DNA of 12,277 nucleotides from assembly GCA_902478705.1 (NCBI GenBank), contig CABSMB010000016.1:1-12277 (forward strand). Direction: 5' to 3'. The notes below the pieces were generated by a model that was not told where the DNA came from, ran no database searches, and was given only the letters and a program-made list of their open reading frames with translations. This document shows, piece by piece, positions 1 to 8,771 of this stretch (positions within the stretch are counted from its first letter, which is position 1; every line of letters starts with the position of its first letter). The stretch comes from an uncultured Collinsella sp. (GTDB lineage Bacteria > Actinomycetota > Coriobacteriia > Coriobacteriales > Coriobacteriaceae). Position numbers and translations under genes: made by a program.

Positions 1-90
1 GAAACCGATGGTGAAGAAGTTCCAGAGCGAAAGCGTTTTCTTCATGCCGCCGTTACCTTCGACTGCAACTTCTGCGTTCTTGTCCGCCAT
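1..90 (-). CDS. Amino-acid permease-like protein, N-terminus only (partial)
   Basis: Only the first 30 codons lie in the window; the gene continues past the left edge. The start is an ATG at 88-90, read leftward and preceded by a strong AAGGAGGGG ribosome binding site at about 97-104. The translated start is a short acidic/polar segment (MADKNAEVAVEGNGG) followed by MKKTLSLWNFFTIGF. A short polar head running into 'LSLWNFFTIGFG' is characteristic of the first membrane helix of APC-superfamily amino-acid/polyamine permeases, which import substrates across the cytoplasmic membrane. This rests on family knowledge and a short stretch, so the substrate cannot be named. The gene is divergent from the peptidase gene at 451, with about 360 bp between the two starts. 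Confidence 0.55.
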   Translation of the reverse strand, partial: MADKNAEVAVEGNGGMKKTLSLWNFFTIGF

Positions 91-450
91 TGTTCCCCTC
101 CTTTCCTTTTTGACGCCCCTTGACGTCACCCCTTGCGCGGTCTGTTTTGCCGCGCTCTTTTATTTCGTGGCTTTAAGATACGGCCTTGGCGCAGCATGGC
201 CGTCCATGGCTCGACCGAAGGCAGAACTGCAAAACGAGCGGCGCCGTTTTTGGGACGAACGGCACGGTTTGCCGTTCATTGTTGCCGCCCGCCCGACGGG
301 CGTACGCTCATCGGACGCATATAGAGATGTTTTTGAGGCCGTGTGTTTTGCGCCTTTCGTACCGTTTACCGAGCTTTTGACGCGCAGACCCATTTGTTGC
401 ACATCTTTTTTGTAGGATGGACAGGTTATACATGAGACAAGGCGGTACGA
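91..450. other. Divergent intergenic region between permease-like and peptidase genes
   Basis: This 360-bp gap lies between two divergent starts and should hold both promoters, but no convincing -35/-10 pair was found for either gene. Three perfect small hairpins are visible: GCGCGG/CCGCGC at 135-140 and 150-155, followed by a T-rich run; AACGGCA/TGCCGTT at 258-264 and 270-276; and CGCCCG/CGGGCG at 286-291 and 297-302. No T-box signature was seen ahead of the permease-like gene. Short open frames across this gap overlap one another, lack ribosome binding sites and resemble no protein I know. Confidence 0.5.
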
Positions 451-1485
451 ATGGCATACGGATACAACGACGGTGATCAACGGCGACAAAGCGTTCGCCT
501 TGCTGGCCGTACCACGCCTACGCCCAGAAGTGCCACGAGCAGCAATCCGCAACGCCTCCAAGAGCAACCCAGACCTTCGTCTCGGCAGCAGTCAAGCAGA
601 ACACGGCAGAGTGGCCGTCTGAGCACGGGCACAAGCGCGCAGCAAGATAGCCGCTTGGGCGCGCGCACTCGACAGCGTCAGGCCGAGGTTCCGCAACTGC
701 GCCGCAACGGCGCACGTCAGCCCAACATCCATATCAACCGCTTCTTTTCGCATCCCCAAGGCGGACGCGACGGCAAGCCCTACCGCTCGACATCGCACGC
801 GAATGCCACCGCCCTGCCGGCTCGTCGACTTCGCCTCGCACTGTGCTCTATCCTTACCTGTCTGGTCTTTGTGCTTATGAGCTCCTGTATGTCCCACGGG
901 TCGGCCGGTCTCGAGCCCACCGCCGAGGACAAGCTGCTCAAGGCCCCCGTCGCACCCGGTTATTCTTTCGCCTTTTCGACCCCACGCTCGCAATGGCAAG
1001 CCGGCACGATGCCCCATATCTATCAGATCGACCCTGCGTGGTCGGAGCTGCCTTACGCCGGCGGCACCATCCGCCAAAATGCCTGCGGGCCTACGTGCCT
1101 CACCATGGTCTACATCTTTAAGACGGGACGCACCGATATGACCCCCGTCGATATGTGCGCGCTTTCCGAGGCGGGCAATTACGCCCCCACCGGCGCAACC
1201 GAATGGTCGTTTATGACGAGCGGCGCGTGGCAGTTGGGACTTAACGGAACGGAACTCCATAACGATCGCGACTCGATGACTCAGGCGCTGCGTTCGGGAG
1301 CGCCCGTCATCGCCGCCGTCCGGCCGGGCACCTTTACCAACGTGGGCCACTACATAGTGCTTTACGGTATTGACGACGCCGACCAGATTGGCGTCTACGA
1401 CCCCAACTCTGCCAGCCGCAGCGTCCGCCGCTGGGGCGTCGTAGAAGTCCTTAACGAAGTCGAAGCCATGTGGGCCTACTACTAG
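451..1485 (+). CDS. Membrane-anchored C39-like (papain-fold) cysteine peptidase
   Basis: A 344-residue protein. The ATG at 451 has a good AAGGCGG site at 439-445 with 5-nt spacing, and no other Met occurs before residue 143. Residues 1-125 are basic and low-complexity, rich in Arg, Gln, Ser and Thr, and probably disordered and cytoplasmic. Residues about 127-146 form one hydrophobic helix (LALCSILTCLVFVLMSSC). The rest should be outside the cell. Residues 205-340 match the Peptidase_C39_2 pattern: catalytic Cys212 in NACGPTCLTMV, His300 in VGHYIVLYG and Asp317 in VYDPNS. Family members cleave peptides, process exported proteins or act on the envelope; the substrate here is unknown. 'MSSC' at 143-146 resembles a weak lipobox, but the long preceding tail argues against a lipoprotein. 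The gene appears monocistronic. Its TAG stop lies inside a 'tagtcattggg' repeat fragment, so the true C-terminus may have been altered by repeat insertion. Confidence 0.8.
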   Translation: MAYGYNDGDQRRQSVRLAGRTTPTPRSATSSNPQRLQEQPRPSSRQQSSRTRQSGRLSTGTSAQQDSRLGARTRQRQAEVPQLRRNGARQPNIHINRFFSHPQGGRDGKPYRSTSHANATALPARRLRLALCSILTCLVFVLMSSCMSHGSAGLEPTAEDKLLKAPVAPGYSFAFSTPRSQWQAGTMPHIYQIDPAWSELPYAGGTIRQNACGPTCLTMVYIFKTGRTDMTPVDMCALSEAGNYAPTGATEWSFMTSGAWQLGLNGTELHNDRDSMTQALRSGAPVIAAVRPGTFTNVGHYIVLYGIDDADQIGVYDPNSASRSVRRWGVVEVLNEVEAMWAYY

Positions 1486-1540
1486 TCATTGGGCACTCAT
1501 TGGGGACAGACTTAAATGAGTGGTCGTCGGGGACAGTCTT
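1483..1540. repeat. GGGGAC-type palindromic repeat copies (direct pair)
   Basis: Two copies of a short intergenic repeat lie head to tail: CATTGGGGACAGACTTAA (1499-1516) and CGTCGGGGACAGTCTTAC (1525-1542). A third fragment, TAGTCATTGGG, begins exactly at the peptidase stop codon. The first copy is itself flanked by ACTCATT and AATGAGT, giving a small dyad. The same core recurs at 1791-1840 in inverted orientation and at 7604-7700. This distribution resembles REP-like elements, which are known in other bacteria to be spread by REP-associated tyrosine transposases. No such transposase is in the window. Confidence 0.7.
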
Positions 1541-1600
1541 ACGGACGCCGGCCGAGAGCAGACGAAAAGGGCCATCCCGAACTGCTTGGAACTGCCAGCA

Positions 1601-1648
1601 CGGAAAGCGCATCCTGCTTTGGGGCCCAATAGCGGGGTGCGCTTTCCG
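1601..1648. repeat. Inverted pair of GATGCGCTTTCCG-type repeats (hairpin)
   Basis: CGGAAAGCGCATCC (1601-1614) and GGGGTGCGCTTTCCG (1634-1648) are inverted copies of one motif and can pair with a single interior mismatch around a loop of about 19 nt. Related single copies follow at 1694-1710 (CCGGGATGCATTTTCCG) and 1756-1774 (ending GTGCTTTCCGCA). Another is at 7585-7600 next to a GGGGAC-type repeat. The motif therefore forms a second repeat family that travels with the first one. Confidence 0.65.
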
Positions 1649-1693
1649 TTAGCGGCCCGTTTGGGAAACTAGGGACCGCTTTTCGACAATAAT

Positions 1694-1774
1694 CCGGGAT
1701 GCATTTTCCGATTGAGGGCCTCAAGGGAAACCGCACCCCATGTTGGACGCTCATTCTGGGATGTGCTTTCCGCA
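1694..1774. repeat. Degenerate GATGCGCTTTCCG-type repeat copies
   Basis: Two further diverged copies of the motif seen at 1601-1648 lie here in the same orientation, at 1694-1710 and 1756-1774. Between them, GGGAAACCGCACCCC (about 1726-1740) is an inverted partial copy, so the stretch reads as decayed inverted pairs. The short open frames across it have no ribosome binding site and are not believable genes. Confidence 0.5.
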
Positions 1775-1793
1775 GTTGATCGATGCGGCCTTT

Positions 1794-1842
1794 AAGGACT
1801 GTCCCAAGCTGCCGGCAGGAAAGGAACGTCCCCAAGTGCCGG
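1794..1842. repeat. Inverted GGGGAC-type repeat copies (tandem pair)
   Basis: AAGGACTGTCCCAAGCTGCC (from 1794) and AAGGAACGTCCCCAAGTGCC (from 1821) are near-identical direct repeats 27 bp apart. They carry the reverse complement of the GGGGAC core found at 1499-1542. The whole 1483-1842 block is thus bounded by oppositely oriented copies of the same repeat with the second repeat family in between. That is a MITE-like or composite-REP arrangement. Confidence 0.55.
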
Positions 1843-1886
1843 GTTTCCGCAGCCTGCAATGCTCCTCATGAACAGCCGCCTCAATA

Positions 1887-1922
1887 ACAAAAGCCCCCGC
1901 GGCCGAAGCGGACCGCGGGGGC
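1887..1922 (-). terminator. Rho-independent terminator of the beta-glucoside operon
   Basis: A perfect 10-bp GC stem, GCCCCCGCGG (1893-1902) with CCGCGGGGGC (1913-1922), encloses a 10-nt loop. Read leftward it is followed by TTTTGTTA. It lies just past the stop of the 6-phospho-beta-glucosidase gene and closes that operon. The stem may also stop rightward transcription, but the T-run is on the leftward side. Confidence 0.9.
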
Positions 1923-1938
1923 AACAGACCTGCAAGAG

Positions 1939-4744
<2,806 letters not shown>

Positions 4745-4753
4745 GGTCGCCTC

Positions 4754-5047
4754 CTAACCCAACAGCGACTGGGCGAGTGCCAGCACGTTGGCGGCGTTGC
4801 CCATGCCGTAGTCCTGTGCGGGGATGACCGCGATCGGCTTACCGCTCCCCTGCTTGACGGTGTTGAGCTGGTAGGACACCTGCGGCCCCAAGAGCAGCAC
4901 GTCATAATTGGCGCACGTCTCCTGATACTCGCCGATACCCACCGCATCGATATCGAGCTCGATGCCGTTTTGCTCCGCATATTTCTCGAGTTTCTTCATC
5001 AGAATGCTTGTAGACAGACCAGCTGCGCAAACAAGAAGGATCTTCAT
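4754..5047 (-). CDS. PTS EIIB, lactose/cellobiose family
   Basis: A 97-residue cytoplasmic phosphocarrier that takes the phosphate from EIIA and gives it to the incoming sugar. The P-loop MKILLVCAAGLSTSIL contains the phospho-accepting Cys7. YDVLLLGPQVSYQ and PIAVIPAQDYGMGN follow the family pattern, and the length is typical. The ATG at 5045-5047 is preferred because AAGGGA lies 7 nt upstream and the protein then begins directly at the first beta-strand. An upstream ATG at 5065 would add MRRESL and has no good site. The gene lies 46 bp after EIIA and overlaps the EIIC ribosome binding site. Confidence 0.92.
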   Translation of the reverse strand: MKILLVCAAGLSTSILMKKLEKYAEQNGIELDIDAVGIGEYQETCANYDVLLLGPQVSYQLNTVKQGSGKPIAVIPAQDYGMGNAANVLALAQSLLG

Positions 5048-5093
5048 AAGGGATTCCCTTCGCATTGATTGGTTGGATAGTCACCGCACGCCG

Positions 5094-5420
5094 CTAGGCG
5101 TTCTTGGTTGCAGTGCACTCATACAGGCAGATCAGCTCCTGCACGAGCTCCTGAGCAAGCATGGAGCACATGAGGTGGTCCTGAGCATGGACCAGCAACA
5201 CATCCACCGACAGATGCTCGCCCGCTGCCTCAGTCGAAAGCAGCTGCGTTTGGATGTGGTGAGCCTTGATTCCCGCATCCTTTGACTGCTTCATGAGTTT
5301 GGCGGCGGCGTCAAAATCCCCCGCTTTTGCCTTTTCAAGGGCTTCGAAGGCAAGGCTGCGTGCCTCTCCCGCTGCAGCGACCAGCTGAAACGAAACCATC
5401 TCGGTTCCCTGATCGTCCAT
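5094..5420 (-). CDS. PTS EIIA, lactose/cellobiose family
   Basis: A 108-residue cytoplasmic protein that receives phosphate from HPr and passes it to EIIB. It is all-helical, as expected for this trimeric family. The active-site motif LLVHAQDHLM places the phosphorylated His at residue 78 and the metal-binding Asp at 81, the same numbering as classical LacA-type EIIA. The N-terminal FQLVAAAGEARSLAFEAL and central AHHIQTQLLSTEA are family-typical. The start ATG (5418-5420) has GGAGAGGAGA just upstream; an internal Met8 is possible but less well supported. It is the first structural gene downstream of the regulator, separated from it by a 119-bp gap holding a dyad. Confidence 0.92.
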   Translation of the reverse strand: MDDQGTEMVSFQLVAAAGEARSLAFEALEKAKAGDFDAAAKLMKQSKDAGIKAHHIQTQLLSTEAAGEHLSVDVLLVHAQDHLMCSMLAQELVQELICLYECTATKNA

Positions 5421-5458
5421 AACGGTCTCCTCTCCCGTGATGTTTGGTTTGTACTTGA

Positions 5459-5488
5459 ATATTCGAAACGCCTATCTCCCGCCCGCAA
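5459..5488 (-). promoter_or_regulatory. Possible promoter of the PTS-glucosidase genes
   Basis: Read leftward, TTGCGG (5483-5488) and GAATAT (5459-5464) are separated by 18 bp and lie about 40-70 bp before the EIIA start. The match to sigma-70 consensus is only moderate. Its -35 overlaps the dyad at 5485-5505, which would suit an activator-controlled promoter. Confidence 0.3.
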
Positions 5489-5505
5489 TCCTCGAGGTTT
5501 ATTGC
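5485..5505. promoter_or_regulatory. Interrupted dyad, candidate operator for the PRD regulator
   Basis: GCAAT (5485-5489) and ATTGC (5501-5505) flank the palindrome CCTCGAGG (5490-5497) with three extra T bases on one side. It is the most symmetrical element in the gap between the regulator and EIIA genes. It does not resemble a ribonucleic antiterminator overlapping a terminator, consistent with the regulator being a DNA-binding type. Confidence 0.35.
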
Positions 5506-5539
5506 AGGTAGACAGACAGGGTTATCGACAAAAGAAGTC

Positions 5540-7435
5540 TTAAGCCGTATGCGCTTGCACAAGCGCCATCAGCTCATGCCAAGACCGGCGCTCGCGTAAG
5601 CGCTCGACCCCCTGGCGGTCCATAAAGATCTCGGCGAGCAGTGAGCTCAAGATCCGCGCCTCATCGCCGCCCGACCGGGCAAACGACACCATAAAGACGA
5701 TATCGACCTCATGGCCGTATTCGTCCCAAAGAATGGGATGTTCGAGCAGGCCCACGGTAACAAAGGCCTCGGCGCTCAAGGGATGCATCCCATGGGGCAT
5801 GGCTACCCCATTGCCAAACGAGGTGGCACTCGCGCTCTCGCGCTCGGCGACCTCTTGGGCAAACTGGGCATCGACACGGCCGCTCTCGACGGCGCGCTCG
5901 GAGAGATATCGGAGAACGGCCTGCTTCGACGACGCCTCAACGCGGTTGAAGAACAGGGCACGGCTAAAGAAAGAGCTTACGGAGTCCGATTGCGCAGCGT
6001 CATCACTCAGCACCTTGCGGATAGCGTTGACATCGCTCGTCTCCAAGAAGAAATCGGCCTCGCGGACGGGCACGGGCAACTTGACGTTGAGCGGCACCGT
6101 TGTGAACACGTAGTCTATGTGCGAAAAGTCGAGCGTTCCCACGCGGGCGACGTCGCATGTCTCAATCGACTCGATATACATACCAAACTGCTTGCGGTAC
6201 TGGTGCTCGAGCATACGGGCGCTTCCCGCTCCCGAGGCGCACACGATCAGGATGCGTTTGCGACGCGGCTGGTCGGCTTGCTGCTCGAGGGCCAGGGCAA
6301 ATGCCATGGCGATGTAGCCGAGCTCCTCATCAGAGGGCTGGCTGCCAAAATGACGCTCGAGTACCTGCGAGGTGCCGGCCGCCATCGAATAGGCCAACGG
6401 AAACCTCGTCTTGATATCGGGCAGCATGGGGTTATCCATATGCATGTGATATTCAAGGCGATAGCCCAGAGGGCCAATATGCCGAGCAAGGTTCATGCGA
6501 AGTTCAAGATCGCTGCTAAAGTCAAACCTAAACTCATCGTTGACCGCACATACCATCTCGGAAGCGATCTCCCACATCTCGTCCGAGATAACGGCCGAGC
6601 CCTTCTCGGGCACGCCCGTGCCCCTGCCGAGCAAATGGATTGCGATAAAGGCAACCTCTTCTCGGGGCATGCTCACGCCCAGGGCATCCTTGATGTTTGC
6701 GGCAATCTGGAAAGCCGCAGCGTATTCGCGCGTTCCCTCCAGCTTTAAAACGTCCGATTCTGCAGCCGGGACATAGCAGCCCTGCTCGATGCGGCCAAGA
6801 GCGATGTAAAGATGCATGATGAGATTGCGGAATGCCAGCGAGCTCACCGTGACGGGCGAGGCAGTCAGGGCATCGTCCACACATGCGGCGATGGCCCGCA
6901 GGCGCTCGGCGAGCTCTGCATCGTCGGTGTCGGGCAACACGGGCCTCACCAGTGAGGCCAGACACAGACGCCGTTGCGACTCCCCACCCGCAACGCGGAT
7001 TCCGTAGCGAGGGCGCTTTTCGAGCATCAAGTCAAATTGGGCGAGTTTCTGCTCTACCAGACGCATGTCATTGGACAGAGTTCGCGCCGAAACGTAGAGT
7101 AAATCCGCATACTCCTCAATCGTCACCCACTGGGACCGCATGAGAAGGTCGTTAAGAAGGAAGGACACACGGCCGTCGCGCGTATCAGGAATGCCCGGAT
7201 GGGCCAGAGCCGCACCGTCTAGCAAGCGAGCAAGCTCATCTGCATGTGCAACATCGATACGATATTGCCCTTTGCTGCCAACGATGCGTGCAACCCCCGC
7301 AAGCTTGTCGTTTGCGCGATGGATATAGTTTCTCACGGCGCGCTCGCTTACCTCGAGACGCTTGGCAAGCACCGCGACAGCGACAGGCTGAGCGTCCTCG
7401 ATCATATTTACAAGCTGCTTGACGCGAGCATCCAT
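5540..7435 (-). CDS. PRD-containing transcriptional activator (MtlR/ManR/LicR type) with EIIB- and EIIA-like domains
   Basis: A 631-residue regulator that senses PTS phosphorylation and probably activates the downstream EIIA-EIIB-EIIC-glucosidase genes. Domains in order: winged HTH (about 1-60, LAKRLEVSERAVRNYIHRAN), second HTH/Mga-like (about 90-145, LLYVSARTLSNDMRLVEQKL), PRD1 (about 185-275, with His208 in IMHLYIALGR and His267 in IAIHLLGRG), PRD2 (about 285-385, with His319 in LARHIGPLGYRL), EIIB-like (about 393-480, with Cys399 in ILIVCASGAGSARML), and EIIA fructose/mannitol-like (about 485-628, with His548 in GNGVAMPHGMHP). The usual second PRD2 histidine is absent: GYIAMAFALAL replaces the expected GYIALHF-type motif, which would simplify phospho-control. 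The ATG at 7433-7435 follows AAGGAGGAGG at good spacing. It is co-oriented with and 119 bp upstream of EIIA. Substrate assignment rests on context. Confidence 0.92.
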   Translation of the reverse strand: MDARVKQLVNMIEDAQPVAVAVLAKRLEVSERAVRNYIHRANDKLAGVARIVGSKGQYRIDVAHADELARLLDGAALAHPGIPDTRDGRVSFLLNDLLMRSQWVTIEEYADLLYVSARTLSNDMRLVEQKLAQFDLMLEKRPRYGIRVAGGESQRRLCLASLVRPVLPDTDDAELAERLRAIAACVDDALTASPVTVSSLAFRNLIMHLYIALGRIEQGCYVPAAESDVLKLEGTREYAAAFQIAANIKDALGVSMPREEVAFIAIHLLGRGTGVPEKGSAVISDEMWEIASEMVCAVNDEFRFDFSSDLELRMNLARHIGPLGYRLEYHMHMDNPMLPDIKTRFPLAYSMAAGTSQVLERHFGSQPSDEELGYIAMAFALALEQQADQPRRKRILIVCASGAGSARMLEHQYRKQFGMYIESIETCDVARVGTLDFSHIDYVFTTVPLNVKLPVPVREADFFLETSDVNAIRKVLSDDAAQSDSVSSFFSRALFFNRVEASSKQAVLRYLSERAVESGRVDAQFAQEVAERESASATSFGNGVAMPHGMHPLSAEAFVTVGLLEHPILWDEYGHEVDIVFMVSFARSGGDEARILSSLLAEIFMDRQGVERLRERRSWHELMALVQAHTA

Positions 7436-7584
7436 GTCCTCCTCCTTTCCCTGCGTCTAGTCTAACGCGGTAAAGAATGACACTCCACGTCGCGCTCGTT
7501 CCGCCAACGCGGAACAGGTTGCGGGGAGTCCAGCTGAACTTATAGGGAGCACGGAGAGAGGGCCCGAAAGCAATGCGTCGGTGT

Positions 7585-7623
7585 GAGATGCGCTTTCCGC
7601 AGTCATTGGGGACAGATTTAAAT
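7585..7623. repeat. Fused copies of the two intergenic repeat families
   Basis: GAGATGCGCTTTCCGC (7585-7600) belongs to the same family as 1601-1774. It runs straight into AGTCATTGGGGACAGATTTA (7601-7620), which matches 1499-1516. The direct joining of the two motifs here, and their co-occurrence at 1483-1842, suggest one composite unit. Confidence 0.65.
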
Positions 7624-7625
7624 TA

Positions 7626-7683
7626 GTAGTCATTGAGGACGTTCTTGTTTGACTAGTCGTTTAAGAACGTCCCCAATGACTAC
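7626..7683. repeat. REPIN-like element: 21-bp inverted repeat of the GGGGAC motif
   Basis: The arms at 7626-7646 and 7663-7683 are reverse complements with one mismatch in 21 positions (GAGGAC against GGGGAC). They enclose a 16-nt loop containing the palindrome GACTAGTC (7651-7658). Each arm contains the CATTGGGGAC core. A further partial copy, CATCGGGGACTAGG, follows at about 7689-7702. Two inverted REP copies around a short loop is the definition of a REPIN in other bacteria; the assignment here is by structure. Confidence 0.75.
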
Positions 7684-7710
7684 CCTCCCATCGGGGACTA
7701 GGTAAATAGC

Positions 7711-7742
7711 AAAAGCCCCGCAGTCGGAGCGGACTGCGGGGC
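7711..7742 (-). terminator. Rho-independent terminator of arcC
   Basis: A perfect 11-bp stem, GCCCCGCAGTC (7715-7725) with GACTGCGGGGC (7732-7742), encloses a 6-nt loop. Read leftward it is followed by TTTTGC. It lies about 65 bp past the carbamate kinase stop and has the same design as the terminator at 1893-1922. Confidence 0.9.
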
Positions 7743-7808
7743 TCATGAAGAGAGGCTAGTTTGTGGGCGCCTTGCCTGGCGCCCACGAGAGAGGCAACGG
7801 AGTAGAGG

Positions 7809-8771
7809 CTACTCGTGGATGCGGGTACCGGAGAGGCCGGCCATGGTCTCGGCAGCCTTGTCCAGGGCGCCGATGATGCAGGTGCGGCCCTTGCGGGAAC
7901 GGGCGAACTTGATGGCGGCGCGGACCTTGGGCTCCATGGAACCCTTGCCGAACTGGCCCTCGTCGGCCAGGCGCTCGGCCTCGTCGGCGGTGATGTCCTC
8001 GAGCTCCTCCTGGTTGGGCTTACCAAAGTTGATGGCGACATGCTCAACGGCGGTCAGCAGGAACAGAACGTCAGCGTCGCAGTCCTCGGCCAGCAGCTCG
8101 CCGCCCAGGTCCTTGTCGATGACGGCGGGGACGCCCTTGTAGCAGCCCTTGTTCTCGTAGTCGCGGACGACGGGGATGCCGCCGCCACCGCAGGCGATGA
8201 CGATGAACTCGTTGTCGAGCAGGTTGAGGATGGAGTCAGCCTCGACGATCTTCTTGGGATCGGGGGAAGCGACGACGCGACGCCAGCCGCGGCCGGAATC
8301 CTCGACGAAGACCTTGGAAGGATCCTCGGCCATGAACTCCTTGGCCTGCTCCTCGGTGTAGAAGGGGCCAATCGGCTTGGTCGGGTTCTTGAACGCGGGA
8401 TCGTCCGGGTCGCACTCGATCTGGGTGACGACGGTTGCGGCGTGCCAACGCTTATAGCGCTTGTGCATCTCGCGGCCAATGCCCTGCTGCAGGTGATAGC
8501 CGATGTAGCCCTGGGACATGGCGCCGCACTCGGGCAGCGGCATCTCGGGGGTGCCGATGGCGTCGTGGGCGGCGGCGAAGGCGTTCTGGATCATGCCGAC
8601 CTGCGGGCCGTTGCCGTGGGTGATGATGATCTCGTTGCCCTGCTCGATCAGGCCGAGAAGAGCGTGAGCGGTGTTGCTCACGGCCTCGATCTGCTCAACG
8701 GGATTGTTGCCGAGGGCGTTGCCGCCAAGGGCGACGACAATACGATCGGGCTTGCCAAGAGGCTTAGACAT
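7809..8771 (-). CDS. arcC: Carbamate kinase
   Basis: A 320-residue cytoplasmic enzyme of normal family length. It transfers phosphate between carbamoyl phosphate and ADP, giving ATP, CO2 and ammonia at the end of arginine deiminase, agmatine or purine-derived ureide breakdown. Landmarks are IVVALGGNALG at 11-21, IITHGNGPQVG at 49-59, the long insertion around 120-160 (PFYTEEQAKEFM), IACGGGGIPVV at 192-202, VIDKDLGGELLA at 218-229 and QFGKGSMEPKVRAA at 273-286. The last contains the Lys and Met-Glu-Pro-Lys loop typical of carbamate kinase rather than aspartokinase relatives. The start ATG at 8769-8771 has GAAAGGA upstream. The frame stays open to 8828, but that extension lacks a site and family similarity. 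No arginine deiminase or ornithine transcarbamylase lies beside it, and it has its own terminator, so it is probably transcribed alone. Confidence 0.96.
   Translation of the reverse strand: MSKPLGKPDRIVVALGGNALGNNPVEQIEAVSNTAHALLGLIEQGNEIIITHGNGPQVGMIQNAFAAAHDAIGTPEMPLPECGAMSQGYIGYHLQQGIGREMHKRYKRWHAATVVTQIECDPDDPAFKNPTKPIGPFYTEEQAKEFMAEDPSKVFVEDSGRGWRRVVASPDPKKIVEADSILNLLDNEFIVIACGGGGIPVVRDYENKGCYKGVPAVIDKDLGGELLAEDCDADVLFLLTAVEHVAINFGKPNQEELEDITADEAERLADEGQFGKGSMEPKVRAAIKFARSRKGRTCIIGALDKAAETMAGLSGTRIHE

Larger units (their letters stand above)
7436..7714. other. Intergenic region between arcC terminator and regulator start, repeat-bearing
   Basis: The part next to the regulator (7436-7584) should contain its promoter, but no clear -35/-10 pair was found. 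It holds a perfect small hairpin, GTTCCGC (7498-7504) with GCGGAAC (7509-7515). From 7585 onward the stretch is occupied by repeats described separately. No gene is supported here. Confidence 0.5.

Noticed and set aside
91..450. T-box or other riboswitch leader for the permease-like gene
   Set aside because: No T-box consensus or antiterminator/terminator pair could be identified in the leftward leader.
592..1350. Long leftward open frame opposite the peptidase gene
   Set aside because: Antisense shadow of a gene with clear C39 catalytic motifs and a good ribosome binding site.
5421..5539. BglG/LicT-type ribonucleic antiterminator plus terminator before EIIA
   Set aside because: No U-tailed terminator is present in the gap, and the linked regulator has DNA-binding HTH domains rather than a CAT RNA-binding domain.
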